DNA of 9,024 bases from contig JALWZK010000016.1 of NCBI GenBank assembly GCA_027002665.1, positions 1 through 9,024 of the forward strand. The letters run 5' to 3'. The notes below the pieces were generated by a model. The model saw only the letters and a list, made by a program, of their open reading frames with translations, made no database searches and had not been told where the DNA came from. How positions within the stretch are numbered: the first letter of the stretch is position 1; every line of letters begins with the position of its first letter. This DNA is from Campylobacteraceae bacterium (GTDB taxonomy: Bacteria; Campylobacterota; Campylobacteria; Campylobacterales; Sulfurovaceae). Made by a program: the position numbers and the translations under genes. This document shows, one piece after another, positions 1-6,289 of the stretch.

Positions 1-21
1 GGTCAATGTCAATAACTTAAG

Positions 22-125
22 CCCAAATTCTGTAGGTTCGATTTTATCGAACAGACTATTTTATGGGTTCTAATTTTTTGTTCGATGAAATCGAACCTAC
101 AGTAGTGAAAAGTGAAAAATTTGGG
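22..125. repeat. Outer 8-bp inverted repeat around the REP pair
   Basis: CCCAAATT (22-29) and AATTTGGG (118-125) are perfect reverse complements and enclose the REP pair, so the whole stretch could fold into one long hairpin. The left copy abuts the REP arm, while the right copy is 15 bases away from it. A 7-base direct repeat AACTTAA (14-20 and 135-141) lies outside both copies and could be a target duplication, but in such AT-rich DNA it may be chance. Confidence 0.4.
30..102. repeat. Inverted pair of REP-like elements (REPIN-like)
   Basis: Two 24-base arms (30-53 and 79-102) are reverse complements of each other with a single mismatch. Each arm also contains its own small hairpin: GTTCGAT/ATCGAAC with loop TTT at 36-52, and the same 7-bp stem with loop GAA at 80-96. 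On the outer side each hairpin is preceded by the tetranucleotide GTAG (32-35; read as CTAC at 97-100). GTAG followed by a short palindrome is the established signature of REP sequences mobilised by RAYT (TnpA-REP) transposases, and two in inverted orientation form a REPIN. The 25-base spacer is AT-rich. No RAYT gene lies in the window, so mobilisation would be in trans. A Rho-independent terminator of an upstream gene is an alternative, although no T-run follows directly. Confidence 0.7.
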
Positions 126-151
126 TATTTGATAAACTTAATCTAAAAAAA

Positions 152-160
152 TGTTATAAT
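152..160 (+). promoter_or_regulatory. Extended -10 promoter of the toxin-antitoxin module
   Basis: TGTTATAAT is a perfect extended -10 element (TGnTATAAT), placed 28 bases before the chosen antitoxin start. No good -35 is seen at 17 bases; TTGATA at 129-134 would need a 20-base spacer. A missing -35 is usual for sigma-70 promoters in Campylobacterota. The same motif, with the same upstream box TAATCTAAA (139-147), is found before panD. Confidence 0.65.
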
Positions 161-179
161 CATACCAACAACTTGTATG
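161..179. promoter_or_regulatory. Small palindrome, possible antitoxin operator
   Basis: CATAC (161-165) and GTATG (175-179) form a 5-bp inverted repeat with a 9-base spacer. It sits immediately after the -10 box and just before the ribosome binding site of the antitoxin gene. Type II antitoxins, alone or with their toxins, normally repress their own promoter by binding palindromes in this position. The repeat is short, so the operator role is an inference. Confidence 0.3.
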
Positions 180-188
180 GAGAGAAAA

Positions 189-494
189 ATGCAACAAACA
201 GTACAATTAGATATAAGTAGCGATGTTTTTGATAAAGTGATGTTTTTTTTAGAAAATCTACCAAAAGACAAAGTAAAATTGAAAATTGCTGATGGTCTTT
301 CTACTATAAGTAAAAAAGTAGGAGAAAATTTTGTAGTGCTTCCATTGGAAGAGTATCAACGAGAACAAGAGACACTCTATGTGTTAAATAACAACTCATT
401 GATGGGACAACTAGAGAAATCTTTTTTAACCTATCAAAAAAAAGAGGGGTACAAACCGACGCTAGATGAGCTAAATCTTGACGGAGATGATTAA
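189..494 (+). CDS. Antitoxin of a YoeB-type toxin-antitoxin pair, YefM-like C-terminal half
   Basis: This 101-residue protein should neutralise the YoeB-like toxin encoded directly downstream and repress the shared promoter. Residues 49-80 (VVLPLEEY, then ETLYVL and a helix ending EKSF) resemble the part of E. coli YefM that follows VVLMSLEEY and leads into the toxin-binding helix. The acidic tail (91-101) fits an unstructured toxin-wrapping segment. Residues 1-33 (VQLDISSDVFDKV, then FFLENLPKDKV) do not read like the Phd/YefM N-terminal DNA-binding fold. They resemble the short N-terminal segment of orphan antitoxins in this phylum, a comparison made from memory. The ATG at 189 is chosen because GGAGAG (179-184) lies 4 bases upstream; an in-frame ATG at 177 has no such site. 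The stop codon overlaps the toxin start (TAATG). The antitoxin role rests mainly on position and the C-terminal resemblance. Confidence 0.8.
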   Translation: MQQTVQLDISSDVFDKVMFFLENLPKDKVKLKIADGLSTISKKVGENFVVLPLEEYQREQETLYVLNNNSLMGQLEKSFLTYQKKEGYKPTLDELNLDGDD

Positions 495-766
495 TGCGTT
501 CTTTGGTATTTGAGGGTTCAACTTGGGAAGAGTATGAAACATTACGAATAAAAGATAAAAATTTACATAAAAACTTACGCAAGATTTTAAAACAGCTTCT
601 AAGAGATGATGACCCATCAGAGGGATATGGAAAACCTGAAAAATTAAAACACTCATTAACAGGATTGTGGTCTCGGAGAATTTCTCAAAAAGATAGATTA
701 ATTTATACTTTTGATGAAGAGTCAATTCATATTTTTGCTATTGGTGGACATTATAAAGATAAATAA
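494..766 (+). CDS. yoeB: YoeB/Txe-family toxin, ribosome-dependent mRNA interferase
   Basis: This 90-residue protein aligns along its whole length with E. coli YoeB (84 aa), an endoribonuclease that enters the ribosomal A site and cleaves mRNA, stopping translation. The family core is clear: GKPEKLKH (46-53), LTGLWSRRI (55-63), DRLIY (67-71) and a terminal HY pair (86-87) followed by three extra residues. By alignment the active-site residues Glu46, Arg65, His83 and Tyr84 of E. coli YoeB correspond to Glu49, Arg68, His86 and Tyr87 here, so the toxin looks catalytically intact. Translation is coupled to the antitoxin: the start codon shares one base with its stop, and GGAG (483-486) lies 7 bases upstream, inside the antitoxin gene. 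No transcription terminator follows, so read-through towards panD is possible. The module is a typical mobile accessory pair, here next to a REP pair. Confidence 0.93.
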   Translation: MRSLVFEGSTWEEYETLRIKDKNLHKNLRKILKQLLRDDDPSEGYGKPEKLKHSLTGLWSRRISQKDRLIYTFDEESIHIFAIGGHYKDK

Positions 767-961
767 GAAACATATTATTGATGCGATTAATCCTACTATT
801 GAAGTTTGGTTGTTTTCATAAAGGTAATTATGCCCTAAATCAAACTCTTTTTCAAGACCTCTTCTTACTATTTTTAATTTATTTTTTGACGACTACTGAA
901 ATTAATTATATAGAAAAATATCATCAATCTTACTCTAATAGAGGGCTATCTAATCTAAACT
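767..961. other. Gene-free gap between toxin gene and panD promoter
   Basis: I see no convincing gene, RNA or terminator here. A 63-codon open frame (778-969) starts with TTG-ATG, has no ribosome binding site, is rich in Leu and Phe, and runs into the panD -10 box, so it is treated as chance. The stretch is AT-rich with short T-runs but no stem in front of them. Confidence 0.5.
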
Positions 962-970
962 TGTTATAAT
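962..970 (+). promoter_or_regulatory. Extended -10 promoter of panD-ybaB
   Basis: TGTTATAAT, again a perfect extended -10, lies 30 bases before the panD start. No -35 is visible at the expected distance. The upstream box TAATCTAAA (951-959) is identical to the one before the toxin-antitoxin promoter, separated from the -10 motif by 2 bases instead of 4. It should drive panD and the overlapping ybaB gene. Confidence 0.65.
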
Positions 971-1000
971 ACGAAAAATATTAAATGGAGACAAAAAACC

Positions 1001-1369
1001 ATGAATATTACTATGTTATATAGTAAACTTCACAGAGCAACTGTAACAGAGGCAAATTTAGACTATGTAGGCTCAATTACTATTGACCAAAATCTATTAG
1101 ATGCTTCAAATATGCGAGTTGGACAGAAGATAGATATTGTAAATATTAATAATGGGGAGAGATTCTCAACCTATATTATAGCTGGAGAGGCAGGAAAGAG
1201 AGAGATTTGTCTAAATGGGGCGGCCGCAAGAAAAGTTCAAGTTGGGGATAAGATTATTATTATCGCTTATGCCTCTATGAGTGAAGAGGAGGCTGATAAG
1301 TTTCAGCCAAAAATTGTTATCTTAAATGACGATAACACCATTGCACAAGAGTTTAAAGGATTAAAGTAG
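1001..1369 (+). CDS. panD: Aspartate 1-decarboxylase (pyruvoyl-dependent)
   Basis: PanD decarboxylates L-aspartate to beta-alanine in the cytosol; pantothenate synthetase then joins beta-alanine to pantoate on the way to coenzyme A. The 122-residue product matches the family from end to end. The self-processing site is Gly24-Ser25 (YVGS), where cleavage converts Ser25 into the pyruvoyl cofactor and yields a short beta chain and a longer alpha chain. Other conserved elements are Lys9 with the KLHRATVT motif, Arg54 and Tyr58 (ERFSTY), and NGAAA (72-76). GGAG at 987-990 supports the start, with a 10-base spacing that is slightly long. The stop codon overlaps the GTG of the next gene by one base. 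panC and panB are not in the window. No PanZ-like maturation factor is seen here; to my knowledge non-enteric PanD proteins commonly process themselves. Confidence 0.97.
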   Translation: MNITMLYSKLHRATVTEANLDYVGSITIDQNLLDASNMRVGQKIDIVNINNGERFSTYIIAGEAGKREICLNGAAARKVQVGDKIIIIAYASMSEEEADKFQPKIVILNDDNTIAQEFKGLK

Positions 1370-1683
1370 TGTTTGAAGGTTTAGATATAGATAAAATGGG
1401 TCAAATAGTGAAGGAGCTTCAATCTAAAGCTAAAGATATGGAGGAGAGGTCAAAATCTGTTAATCTAACTGCAAAAGCAGGGGGTGGAATGGTAGAGGTT
1501 ACCGCCAATGGAGTGGGAGAGATTATTGATATTACTATCGATGACTCTCTATTAGAGGATAAAGAGTCTCTACAGATTTTACTAATTTCAGCCATTAATG
1601 ATGTCAATAAAATGGTTGAAGATAATAAAAAATCTCAAGCTATGGGAATGCTTGGAGAGTTAAACCCTTTTGGAAAAATATAA
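1369..1683 (+). CDS. YbaB/EbfC-family nucleoid-associated protein
   Basis: This 104-residue protein belongs to the small DNA-binding YbaB/EbfC family, which forms tweezer-like dimers and binds DNA as a nucleoid-associated protein; its regulatory role varies between bacteria. Family features are a charged N-terminal helix (about 6-30), the central strand segment GGGMVEVTANGVGEI (38-52) followed by IDDSLLEDKESLQ, which matches the IDPSLLEDDKE stretch of E. coli YbaB, and a C-terminal helix ending in a Gly/Pro/Phe-containing tail (LGELNPFGKI). The start is GTG, overlapping the panD stop (TAGTG). AAGGA (1356-1360) at 8 bases and the match of MFEG to MFG starts in the family support it. Co-transcription and translational coupling with panD are expected. 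I recall the same panD-ybaB adjacency in Helicobacter pylori, which suggests a lineage arrangement rather than a functional link to pantothenate synthesis. Confidence 0.93.
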   Translation: MFEGLDIDKMGQIVKELQSKAKDMEERSKSVNLTAKAGGGMVEVTANGVGEIIDITIDDSLLEDKESLQILLISAINDVNKMVEDNKKSQAMGMLGELNPFGKI

Positions 1684-1700
1684 ATAAGAGCTTAATATTT

Positions 1701-1728
1701 TTGATAAAAAGTGTAACAATAGTATATC
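1701..1728 (+). promoter_or_regulatory. Possible gltB promoter
   Basis: TTGATA (1701-1706) and TATATC (1723-1728) are separated by 16 bases, a plausible sigma-70 pair. An overlapping alternative is the extended -10-like TGTAACAAT (1712-1720), which matches the panD element at seven of nine bases. Either would start RNA at about 1727-1735, just before the palindrome at 1739-1759. gltBD needs a promoter here unless it is read through from panD-ybaB. The exact choice is uncertain. Confidence 0.3.
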
Positions 1729-1738
1729 GATTAATTCC

Positions 1739-1759
1739 TTTTCCCATATTATGGGAAAA
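1739..1759. promoter_or_regulatory. Perfect 10-bp palindrome in the gltB leader
   Basis: TTTTCCCATA (1739-1748) and TATGGGAAAA (1750-1759) are perfect inverted repeats around one central base. The near-zero spacer and the position at about the inferred transcription start suit a dimeric repressor operator. As RNA it would give an 8-bp hairpin with a 5-base loop. It is not a canonical terminator because no T-run follows (TTCCTTC). Confidence 0.5.
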
Positions 1760-1773
1760 TTCCTTCATTTCTT

Positions 1774-1856
1774 AACCAATCTTTAGGTAATATCGACCCA
1801 ATTTTAGGGGAGCTTTTATTAACTATTACCCTATACATTTTAAATAAAGGTTGGTT
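1774..1856 (+). promoter_or_regulatory. Structured 5' leader sequestering the gltB ribosome binding site
   Basis: Bases 1774-1785 pair with 1845-1856 over 12 positions (11 Watson-Crick, one G-U at 1780/1850). The helix continues without a gap on the 5' strand as 1786-1792 pairing with 1824-1830 (GGTAATA with TATTACC, 7 of 7), leaving a 14-base bulge (1831-1844) on the 3' strand. The enclosed loop can form a weak CCC/GGG stem (1797-1799 with 1807-1809). The gltB Shine-Dalgarno AAAGG (1846-1850) is wholly inside the helix, whose end is one base before the ATG. The folded leader should therefore block translation initiation, so a riboswitch, RNA thermometer, or protein- or sRNA-controlled switch is inferred. 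I do not recognise it as a known class, such as the cyanobacterial glutamine riboswitches. The pairing was found by hand, not by energy calculation. Confidence 0.5.
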
Positions 1857-1857
1857 T

Positions 1858-4800
1858 ATGGAAAATCTTTTTACTTCATTTAGAGATAACTGTGGTTTCG
1901 GTCTATTAGCCTCAATAGATAACAAACCTACACATAAAAACTTAGAAGATGCAATTACCGCACTATCTAGAATGATGCATCGTGGAGCAGTTGCAGCAGA
2001 TGGCAAAAGTGGAGATGGTTCAGGACTTCTCCTATCTATGCCTCATAAGTTTATGCGAAAGAAAGCAGAAGAGCAGGGAATTATCTTACCTAAGCAGTAT
2101 GCAGTTGCTATGGTATTTAGTAGAGATGAAAATAATTTCTCTATATTTCAAGAGAAGTGTAAAGCTAATGATTTAAAAATTGTTATGAGTCGTGAAGTTC
2201 CTATTAATACAGAGGCACTTGGAGAGTATGCTCTCAACTCCCTACCAAACATAAAACAGATATTTGTAGCACCGAATTCAATTATGTCATTTTCAAGATT
2301 TGAAGCTATGATATATTTAACGAGAAAAGAGATAGAGTATGCTTTAAGAGATGATAAAGATTTTTATATTCCATCATTCTCTACGACTGTAATATCATAT
2401 AAAGGGCTTTTAATGCCAACCCTTATTAAGAAGTTCTATATAGACCTTCAAGATGAAGATTTTAAAATCTCTTTCTGTCTATTTCATCAAAGATTTTCAA
2501 CAAATACTCTCCCACACTGGAAATTGGCACAACCATTTAGAAATATAGCACATAATGGAGAGATTAACTCTATTACAGCAAACAAATTTAATGTCTTAGC
2601 CAAGAGAGGCTCCATTAAAAGTGAGATATTTTCAGATGATGAGTTAGATAAAATCTTAAAAATTATACTTCAAGATGATATGAGCGATTCGGCACTATTG
2701 GATAACTTCTTTGAATTTCTTCAAGTAAATGGAGTTGATTTCTTTAAGACAGCAAGGGCATTAATTCCTGCACCTTGGCAGAATGCTCCACACATGGATC
2801 CTGAACTTAGAGCATTTTATGAATATACCTCCACATCTTTTGAGGCGTGGGATGGACCTGCCGCTATCAGTATGACAAATGGGAGATATATTGGGTGTGT
2901 AATTGATAGAAATGGACTTAGACCATCTAAATATATTATTACAAAAGATAATCGACTTCTTATAACTTCAGAGTATGGTGTTCTTGATATTCCGGAAACT
3001 AATGTAAAGGAGAAAGGCAGACTCCAATCGGGTGAGATGATGGGGCTTGATTTAAAAGATGCAAGAGTTATCAAGAATGATGAGATTAATGATTATCTAA
3101 AAAATCGAGAAAATTATAGTGAGTGGCTCAATGAGAATATGAGTTATCTCCAAGAGTATATAGACTCGCCTATATCAACTATTGAGGAGTTACCCAAAGA
3201 TGAATTAGAGAGTAAACAGAGATATTTTAATATTACTCATGAGGTTATAGACCAGATAATAGAGCCTATGTTAAAAGATGGAAAAGAGGCGACTGGTTCA
3301 ATGGGAGATGATACTCCACTCGCTGCATTCTCTAAAATTCAGAGAAACTTTTCAGACTTCTTTAAACAGAAGTTTGCACAAGTTACAAACCCTCCAATAG
3401 ACCCAATTCGAGAAAAGGTCGTAATGAGTCTCAATACAGGTTTTGGGGAGATTAGAAATATCTTAAAAGAGGATGAACTACATGCAAAGAGATTAAAGAG
3501 TGCGTCACCAATTCTAATTAAAGAGACTCTAAAAATTCTACTTGAGTTTGGAGATAGTCGAAATCCAAAATATGAGCCTTCATATAAATATAGAAGCTAT
3601 ACTACAACATTTAAAGGAAATATGAGAGATAGCTTAGAGGCGATTGTGGACAATATTATTGCAGATATTAAAACTGATAAGATTCGCACAGTTGTCTTAG
3701 ATGATAGGGAGGTATCGAGAGATAAGCGAGTTATTCCTATGTTGATGGTAGTAGGACGACTCAATAGAAGACTCTTAGATGAGAAATTGCGAGACTTAGC
3801 AAGTATCGTAGCAATTACAGGTGAGGTTTATGACGCCCATATGTCAGCATCACTATTAGCATTCGGAGCAACTGCTATATATCCATATCTACTCTTTGAG
3901 ACTGCTGGAAATCTATTTAGAAAGATAAATAGAGATGAAAATATCGATATAACACCAGCTATTAAAAAGATAAAGGGGGCCATAAATGCTGGACTCTTAA
4001 AAATTATGTCGAAGATGGGAATCTCTACAATAGCAAGTTATAGAAACTCTGCACTATTTGATATTATTGGGCTTGATGATGAGATAATAAGAGACTGTTT
4101 TGTTGGGGCAAAGGGATTATTAAAAGGGTTAAACTATAGAGATATAGAGGAGAGATTTAGTAGATACCACTATGAGGCGTATAATAAACAGAAGTCTCTA
4201 TACCCTCTAAATCTCGGTTCATTCTATAAATATCTTGATGGTGGAGAGTATCACGACTACTCCCCGGCAACTGTTCATGCTATACACAATGTATCTGTGA
4301 CAGGAAAGAGAGAAGATTTTCAAAAACTAAAAAATATAATTGATAAGAGAGATAGAAAATTTATTAGAGACTATTTTGAGTTCAATTCAGATAGAAAACC
4401 AATCACTATAGATGAGGTCGAACCGCGAGAGTCTATATTTAAGAGATTTTCAACCGCTGCTATGAGTCTCGGTTCAATCTCTCCTGAAGCTCATGAGTGT
4501 ATGGCTGAAGCTATGAATAGAATTGGAGGTAGTAGTAACTCTGGAGAGGGTGGAGAAGATGCTATTAGATTTAATACTATTAAGAACTCAAATATTAAAC
4601 AGATAGCATCTGGTAGATTTGGTGTAACCCCTGCATATCTCCGCTCTGCCAAAGAGTTACAAATAAAAGTGGCTCAAGGTGCAAAACCGGGGGAAGGTGG
4701 ACAGTTACCCGGACATAAGGTAACTCCTCTAATTGCAAGATTGAGACACACAATTCCGGGAGTAACTCTAATCTCTCCTCCACCTCATCATGATATATAC

Positions 4801-6285
4801 TCTATTGAGGATTTAGCACAACTTATATTTGATTTAAAACAGATTAATCCAAAAGCACAGATAGCCGTCAAGTTGGTATCAACCTCTGGAGTTGGAACAA
4901 TCGCTGCTGGAGTTGCTAAGTGTTATGCTGATAAGATTATAATCTCTGGTGCTGATGGTGGAACAGGTGCGGCACAACTCGGCTCTATTAAGTTTGCAGG
5001 AAACCCTTGGGAGCTTGGACTTATTGAGGCACATAATGCACTCAAGGCAAATGGATTGAGAGGTTTAGTCAGACTTGAAACTGACGGTGGTCTAAAAACA
5101 GGATTGGACATTGTTAAAGCTGCAATTCTTGGTGCAGAGTCTTACGCATTTGGAACAGGTGCCTTAACTATCTTAGGTTGTAAAATTTTACGAATTTGTC
5201 ACCTAAATAGATGTGCTGTTGGAATTGCAACTCAAGAGGAGAAGTTGAGAGAGTATTATCAAGGAACAGTTGAGAGACTTATAAACTACTTTACACTCTT
5301 AGCAGATGATGTTAGAGAGATATTGGCAGAGCTTGGATATAGCTCTATTGAGGAGATTGTAGGACAAACTCACCTTTTAAAGGTGATTGAAGATGAGTTT
5401 GCTAAGAAGTTTGATTTTGAATCTCTATTGGTAAGATTAGATGGAGTTAATACTAAACAGGTTGAGTTTAATGAGCCTTATGATAAGAATGAGTATGAGC
5501 AGGAGATTTTAAAAGAGGTTATGCCAACCATTAAACAGCCAAGTAATACTACAAATATTACAAAGAAAATTAGTAATCTAAATAGGAGTTTTGGAACACG
5601 AATCTCAGGCGTAATTGCAGAGTATTATGGAGATGAAGGGTTACCAGAGGATTCAATCACAATTAATCTCAAAGGAACAACAGGTCAATCTCTGGGAGCA
5701 TTTTTAAGTAAAGGTGTCAGTATCTATGTTGATGGTGCTGGAAATGACTATGTAGGTAAAGGTATGAATGGAGGTAAAATTGTAATTACATCAACTCTAT
5801 CAGGCTCTAAATACTCTCTTGCAGGAAATACTTGTCTATATGGGGCAACAGGTGGAAAACTCTATGTCCGAGGAGAGGTTGGCGAGAGATTTGCTGTTAG
5901 AAACTCCGGTTGTATCGCTATTGTTGAGGGAACAGGTGACCACCCTTGCGAATATATGACAGGGGGTGTAGTCATTGTGCTTGGTAGAACGGGAATCAAT
6001 TTTGGTGCTGGTATGACAGGAGGTGTCGCCTTTATATATGATAAGGAGCATCAATTTGTAGAGAAGATTAATGCTGAACTTATTCAAGTAACACGAATTG
6101 ATACCGATGATATGGATAATGAGAGATATTATCTTAAAAAGTTGCTAAAAGAGTATTATAGAGAGACCAGAAGTGAAAAGGCAAAATATATCTTAGATAA
6201 TTTTAGAGTTGAGATTAGAAACTTCTGGATGGTGAGACCTAAGGATATGATTAATACCCCATTAAAGATAGAGGAAGGAGAGTAA
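1858..6285 (+). CDS. gltB: Glutamate synthase (NADPH) large subunit
   Basis: GltB takes the amide group from glutamine and adds it reductively to 2-oxoglutarate, giving two glutamates, with electrons delivered by GltD. The length of 1475 residues is normal (E. coli about 1486). The class II glutamine amidotransferase domain covers roughly 12-420; Cys12 (DNCGFG) becomes the catalytic N-terminus after removal of an 11-residue propeptide, shorter than in E. coli. HQRFSTNTLP (210-219) and HNGEI (232-236) belong to the glutamine site. A central domain (about 470-780) is followed by the FMN-binding synthase barrel (about 830-1200) with GSSNSGEGGED near 890 and DGGTG at 1033-1037. The 3Fe-4S cluster cysteines are C1108, C1114 and C1119 (CX5CX4C). 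The C-terminal GXGXG beta-helix (about 1225-1475) contains NDYVGKGMNGG. AAAGG lies 7 bases upstream of the ATG. No frameshift or missing key residue was noticed. Confidence 0.98.
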   Translation: MENLFTSFRDNCGFGLLASIDNKPTHKNLEDAITALSRMMHRGAVAADGKSGDGSGLLLSMPHKFMRKKAEEQGIILPKQYAVAMVFSRDENNFSIFQEKCKANDLKIVMSREVPINTEALGEYALNSLPNIKQIFVAPNSIMSFSRFEAMIYLTRKEIEYALRDDKDFYIPSFSTTVISYKGLLMPTLIKKFYIDLQDEDFKISFCLFHQRFSTNTLPHWKLAQPFRNIAHNGEINSITANKFNVLAKRGSIKSEIFSDDELDKILKIILQDDMSDSALLDNFFEFLQVNGVDFFKTARALIPAPWQNAPHMDPELRAFYEYTSTSFEAWDGPAAISMTNGRYIGCVIDRNGLRPSKYIITKDNRLLITSEYGVLDIPETNVKEKGRLQSGEMMGLDLKDARVIKNDEINDYLKNRENYSEWLNENMSYLQEYIDSPISTIEELPKDELESKQRYFNITHEVIDQIIEPMLKDGKEATGSMGDDTPLAAFSKIQRNFSDFFKQKFAQVTNPPIDPIREKVVMSLNTGFGEIRNILKEDELHAKRLKSASPILIKETLKILLEFGDSRNPKYEPSYKYRSYTTTFKGNMRDSLEAIVDNIIADIKTDKIRTVVLDDREVSRDKRVIPMLMVVGRLNRRLLDEKLRDLASIVAITGEVYDAHMSASLLAFGATAIYPYLLFETAGNLFRKINRDENIDITPAIKKIKGAINAGLLKIMSKMGISTIASYRNSALFDIIGLDDEIIRDCFVGAKGLLKGLNYRDIEERFSRYHYEAYNKQKSLYPLNLGSFYKYLDGGEYHDYSPATVHAIHNVSVTGKREDFQKLKNIIDKRDRKFIRDYFEFNSDRKPITIDEVEPRESIFKRFSTAAMSLGSISPEAHECMAEAMNRIGGSSNSGEGGEDAIRFNTIKNSNIKQIASGRFGVTPAYLRSAKELQIKVAQGAKPGEGGQLPGHKVTPLIARLRHTIPGVTLISPPPHHDIYSIEDLAQLIFDLKQINPKAQIAVKLVSTSGVGTIAAGVAKCYADKIIISGADGGTGAAQLGSIKFAGNPWELGLIEAHNALKANGLRGLVRLETDGGLKTGLDIVKAAILGAESYAFGTGALTILGCKILRICHLNRCAVGIATQEEKLREYYQGTVERLINYFTLLADDVREILAELGYSSIEEIVGQTHLLKVIEDEFAKKFDFESLLVRLDGVNTKQVEFNEPYDKNEYEQEILKEVMPTIKQPSNTTNITKKISNLNRSFGTRISGVIAEYYGDEGLPEDSITINLKGTTGQSLGAFLSKGVSIYVDGAGNDYVGKGMNGGKIVITSTLSGSKYSLAGNTCLYGATGGKLYVRGEVGERFAVRNSGCIAIVEGTGDHPCEYMTGGVVIVLGRTGINFGAGMTGGVAFIYDKEHQFVEKINAELIQVTRIDTDDMDNERYYLKKLLKEYYRETRSEKAKYILDNFRVEIRNFWMVRPKDMINTPLKIEEGE

Positions 6286-6289
6286 GATA

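Noticed and set aside
177..188. Upstream ATG for the antitoxin gene
   Set aside because: The ATG at 177 lies within the small palindrome and has no ribosome binding site; the ATG at 189 has GGAGAG at ideal spacing.
777..928. ATTGATG / CATCAAT inverted repeat in the gap before panD
   Set aside because: Only 7 bp with about 138 bases between the arms in AT-rich DNA; expected by chance.
778..969. 63-codon open frame between the toxin gene and panD
   Set aside because: It starts with TTG-ATG without a ribosome binding site, has low-complexity Leu/Phe-rich composition, and runs into the panD -10 box.
1751..1786. Possible 11-codon leader peptide MGKFLHFLTNL before gltB, ending inside the 5' strand of the leader helix
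   Set aside because: No Shine-Dalgarno sequence precedes its ATG (the upstream bases are pyrimidine-rich), its ATG lies inside the palindrome, and it has no Glu or Gln codons for attenuation. Its overlap with the helix is notable, so ribosome profiling would be worth a look.
4595..5111. Minus-strand open frames inside gltB (4595-4783 and 4923-5111)
   Set aside because: They are antisense shadows of a strongly conserved coding region, with no ribosome binding sites and no recognisable protein pattern.
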